Position numbers and translations under genes: made by a program. DNA of 23,086 nucleotides from a virus: the IMG/VR virus record IMGVR_UViG_3300017743_000136, positions 1 through 23,086 of that record. One strand, written 5' to 3'. The notes under the pieces are model-generated. The model ran no database searches, was not told the DNA's origin, and saw only the letters and a list, made by a program, of their open reading frames with translations. This document shows positions 21,022 through 23,086 of the stretch, piece by piece (the first letter of the stretch is position 1; every line of letters starts with the position of its first letter).

Positions 21022-22569
21022 TTATTCGGGTTCAGGTGCCCCTTGTTGCCGTTGTTGTTCAATAGATTGGTCAGAAAGGGCCTTAATCCCTTGTGGTGCT
21101 ATTTGCTGTAACATAGCCATCTGTTGGGCTTGTTGTTGTTCAGCTTGCATCTCTTCCTGGCTCTTAACGAGTCCAGCGGTCTTTATGCCTAATGAGGTTG
21201 CTCGCCTCTGGAAGTATTCTCCAACATTCACAAACTCAGCAACAGCTTGTGGGCCTACCACCTGCGCTGCGCCTGCAAGGAACAAGTCAAGCTTCTGTAG
21301 GTCGTTCCCTCGGCCTAGCGCTTCGACCCCTGTGATGATCACTGGGCTCACTACGTCCTTAGGGAGGGCAGGCAGCTTCTTCTTGCGCTTCATGACATCC
21401 ATGAGCCTGTTGACAAAGGGCATCTGCATCTCAGTTGACAACAACGAATACAACCCACCTAGGGCTGACTCGAGCTCCTGTGAAAGCATACGGATCTCCT
21501 CAGCGGTCACTCGCTCAGCGTTACGAACAACACCCGAGGTAAGTAAGAAGGCAGCGCCAAGTCGGTCAGAGATCACTTGGATCGACGCTTGGGCGGTCCT
21601 GAAGTCGTTCACCTTGTTTAGTTGTAGTGTTGTTACATCAGCAGCATTACCCTGGACGATAGCACCACTAGGGCTTTCAGCTAACGTCCGGGCCCGCGTA
21701 GTGCCATTAGGATTCACCAAGAACATCACCTTGGCCGCTGCCGCTGATCCCTCAACGATGGCCCGAGTGAGTCCCTCAAGTGACTGTAGGTCACCTAAGT
21801 ATTCCTCAACGTATCCACGACCATAACTCTCCCCGTCAATCCGAGAGAACCTCAATGGAATGAATGGATTCTTGTCAGCCTTAACGGTGCCTCCTGAGCT
21901 CGGCAATGCGACCCCGTTGACATCTTGGTAAATCACAAAGTTATCCCCTTCCCGGCAAGCAGCCGTGTAGAGGTGAATCTCGTCAGTGGGCTGTCCTCCA
22001 GAGCTCGCTAAGGCCTCCTTGACCTCATCGTCCACTGCCTCGTAGCTAAGGTTCTCTTTAGTGGCTATGTGAAGCACGTTGCCCATTGGGTCTCGGTCGA
22101 TCACAAAGCGGTCCAAGTGAAACACTCGGATGCCTCCTTCGTCAGGTAAATACAACAACACATTACCAGTCACAATCAGATGCTTGAGGGCCGCATGAAT
22201 GGCAGTCCGGTAGGCCTCCCTACTGATCTCACTCATGACTGACTCCTCGACTTGTTGTAGACTGGTTTCAATCTCGGAAATAAGCTCTTCAGGTGCCCCT
22301 TCGTTAGCCAGGGCATATTTGTCGATGTTCAATCGAAAGAACGGGGCGTTAGGCGGAAGGAGTGCTAACAGTAATTTAGAGGCGAGGTTATTTACTCCGC
22401 GAGCCCCAACGCCCTGAAAAGGTGTTTCAAGTCTGCTGTGTGCTCCGTGCCCCTCTTCGGGCATAACATACGGAAGGGTAAGCTTAGAGCACGACCTAGC
22501 TCGGTCTAAGTATTGGTAGCGCTTCCCTTCAAGGGTGTCATATACGGATTTAGCAGTTTTGAAATTCAT
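21022..22569 (-). CDS. Portal protein / head-tail connector (T7 gp8-like)
   Basis: The portal forms the twelve-subunit ring through which DNA enters and leaves the head. The 515 residues are close to T7 gp8 (536). Family-like segments include the start (MNFKTAKSVYDTLEGKRYQY), LETPFQGVGARGVNNLASKL at about 47-66, LLALLPPNAPFFRL at about 67-80 and IVTGNVLLYLP at about 131-141. The C-terminal 50 residues are rich in Gln, Met and Ala and end with PEPE. The start overlaps the upstream gene as ATGA and has one of the few reasonable Shine-Dalgarno sequences here (GAGGACTTATC before ATG). Confidence 0.95.
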   Translation of the reverse strand: MNFKTAKSVYDTLEGKRYQYLDRARSCSKLTLPYVMPEEGHGAHSRLETPFQGVGARGVNNLASKLLLALLPPNAPFFRLNIDKYALANEGAPEELISEIETSLQQVEESVMSEISREAYRTAIHAALKHLIVTGNVLLYLPDEGGIRVFHLDRFVIDRDPMGNVLHIATKENLSYEAVDDEVKEALASSGGQPTDEIHLYTAACREGDNFVIYQDVNGVALPSSGGTVKADKNPFIPLRFSRIDGESYGRGYVEEYLGDLQSLEGLTRAIVEGSAAAAKVMFLVNPNGTTRARTLAESPSGAIVQGNAADVTTLQLNKVNDFRTAQASIQVISDRLGAAFLLTSGVVRNAERVTAEEIRMLSQELESALGGLYSLLSTEMQMPFVNRLMDVMKRKKKLPALPKDVVSPVIITGVEALGRGNDLQKLDLFLAGAAQVVGPQAVAEFVNVGEYFQRRATSLGIKTAGLVKSQEEMQAEQQQAQQMAMLQQIAPQGIKALSDQSIEQQRQQGAPEPE

Positions 22570-22898
22570 GATAAGTCCTCAGTAGGTTGAGGTTTAATTG
22601 ATAAAAATTCTAATTGGGTTAACTCTTGAACGCCCTCGGCATCTTCAAGCATCGCATCATCGTTAGCGGTGAATCTCCAACAGTCGATGGCTATGAGTCG
22701 TCCACTGCCGTCGGTAGCTTCGGAAAGGTTTTCGACAGGAGGTAGGCCCGTGAACGTGTTGAAATTCGGATAGCCCCTGTCAGCATCTACGGCTTCAACA
22801 AGTCCCGTGTAGAGTTCGTCAGGTTGAACGACATAGTATCTAAAGCCAGTGTCGGCTCGGGATTGCTCAATGTCTGTAAGTGGTGCGTCAGGGTCCAT
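22566..22898 (-). CDS. Hypothetical acidic protein upstream of portal, 110 residues
   Basis: The product is acidic (MDPDAPLTDIEQSRADTGFR). A FRYYVVQPDEL stretch at about 19-29 and LIAIDCWRF at about 68-76 look like strands of a small folded domain. Its ATG overlaps the upstream stop as TAATG and its stop overlaps the portal start as ATGA, so all three are likely translated together. I do not recognise the family. Genes at this position in T7 (gene 7.3 region) encode small virion or host-range proteins, so a tail or adaptor role is possible but unproven. Confidence 0.75.
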   Translation of the reverse strand: MDPDAPLTDIEQSRADTGFRYYVVQPDELYTGLVEAVDADRGYPNFNTFTGLPPVENLSEATDGSGRLIAIDCWRFTANDDAMLEDAEGVQELTQLEFLSIKPQPTEDLS

Positions 22899-23086
22899 TA
22901 GTCAGGTAGTTCTAGTTCGTCGAGAAGCTCTAGGTCTTCTTCTATCGGTGGCTCCCAGCGTAGTCGTTGTAGATACGTGTCGAGGTTAATTTCTTCGATG
23001 CCCTCAAGGTCAAAGTTATCAGACTCAAGGATACCACTGCGCTTAACACAATACAGCCGGTCGCTGTTGGTCTCAGGGTCTAAGAA
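22898..23086 (-). CDS. C-terminal end of an unrecognised gene (cut by window edge)
   Basis: The last 62 codons of a minus-strand gene are visible, from the window edge to TAA at 22898, which shares one base with the next ATG (TAATG). The visible part contains DRLYCVKRSGILESDNFDLE followed by a very acidic tail (EEDLELLDELELPD). The frame is open throughout with protein-like composition. I cannot assign a family from this fragment; it presumably belongs to the same operon as the portal. Confidence 0.7.
   Translation of the reverse strand, partial: FLDPETNSDRLYCVKRSGILESDNFDLEGIEEINLDTYLQRLRWEPPIEEDLELLDELELPD

Noticed and set aside
20714-21826. Plus-strand ORF of 370 codons
   Set aside because: It lies antisense to portal and scaffold, crosses their boundary, and its Ser/Cys/Pro-rich translation has no domain pattern. 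It is a shadow of real genes.

Overview
This window is the structural, lysis and packaging half of a T7-like tailed phage (podovirus). Every gene I accept lies on the minus strand, so the genes read from high to low coordinates. The organism call rests on an unbroken T7-style series: portal, scaffold, capsid, tail tubular proteins A and B, a Gp13-like protein, three internal virion proteins, terminase small subunit and terminase large subunit. Several small proteins look like ones I associate with marine and cyanobacterial podoviruses, but this is from memory only. No polymerase, integrase, tRNA, CRISPR array or insertion sequence is visible.

Layout in transcription order. (1) 23086-21022: the end of an unrecognised gene, a 110-residue protein and the portal, joined by TAATG and ATGA overlaps. 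(2) 21014-20232: scaffold. (3) 20228-19151: a lysis cassette (small holin-like membrane protein, spanin-like membrane protein, overlapping lipoprotein, Zn amidase), placed between scaffold and capsid rather than at the end of the late region as in T7. (4) 19194-18188: five tiny, mostly very basic ORFs, two of them in a long out-of-frame overlap. (5) 18046-16928: major capsid, followed by a strong intrinsic terminator in the same place as T7 Tphi. (6) 16858-12053: tail tubular A and B, Gp13-like and internal virion B. (7) 12053-4308: two very large internal virion proteins. The first carries a GH24 lysozyme at its C-terminus. (8) 4305-2029: a 49-residue membrane protein, terminase small subunit, a small HNH protein and terminase large subunit. 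No gp17-like tail fibre gene lies between the internal virion proteins and the terminases.

(9) 2028-1075 looks like a genome-end or late/early junction. It holds a T7-type promoter core (TATAGGGAGA), a 10-bp-period short repeat array, a 78-residue ORF, an intrinsic terminator, a near-consensus sigma70-type promoter directly behind that terminator, and about 400 bases without a convincing gene that contain a second 10-bp-period repeat array. (10) 1074-1: four small genes read away from that promoter. The last is cut by the window edge and has features like a helix-hairpin-helix DNA glycosylase. If the contig was circularised through a terminal repeat, these would be the phage's early genes.

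Most genes lack a Shine-Dalgarno sequence and have A/C-rich leaders. Translational coupling through ATGA, TAATG or longer overlaps is frequent.
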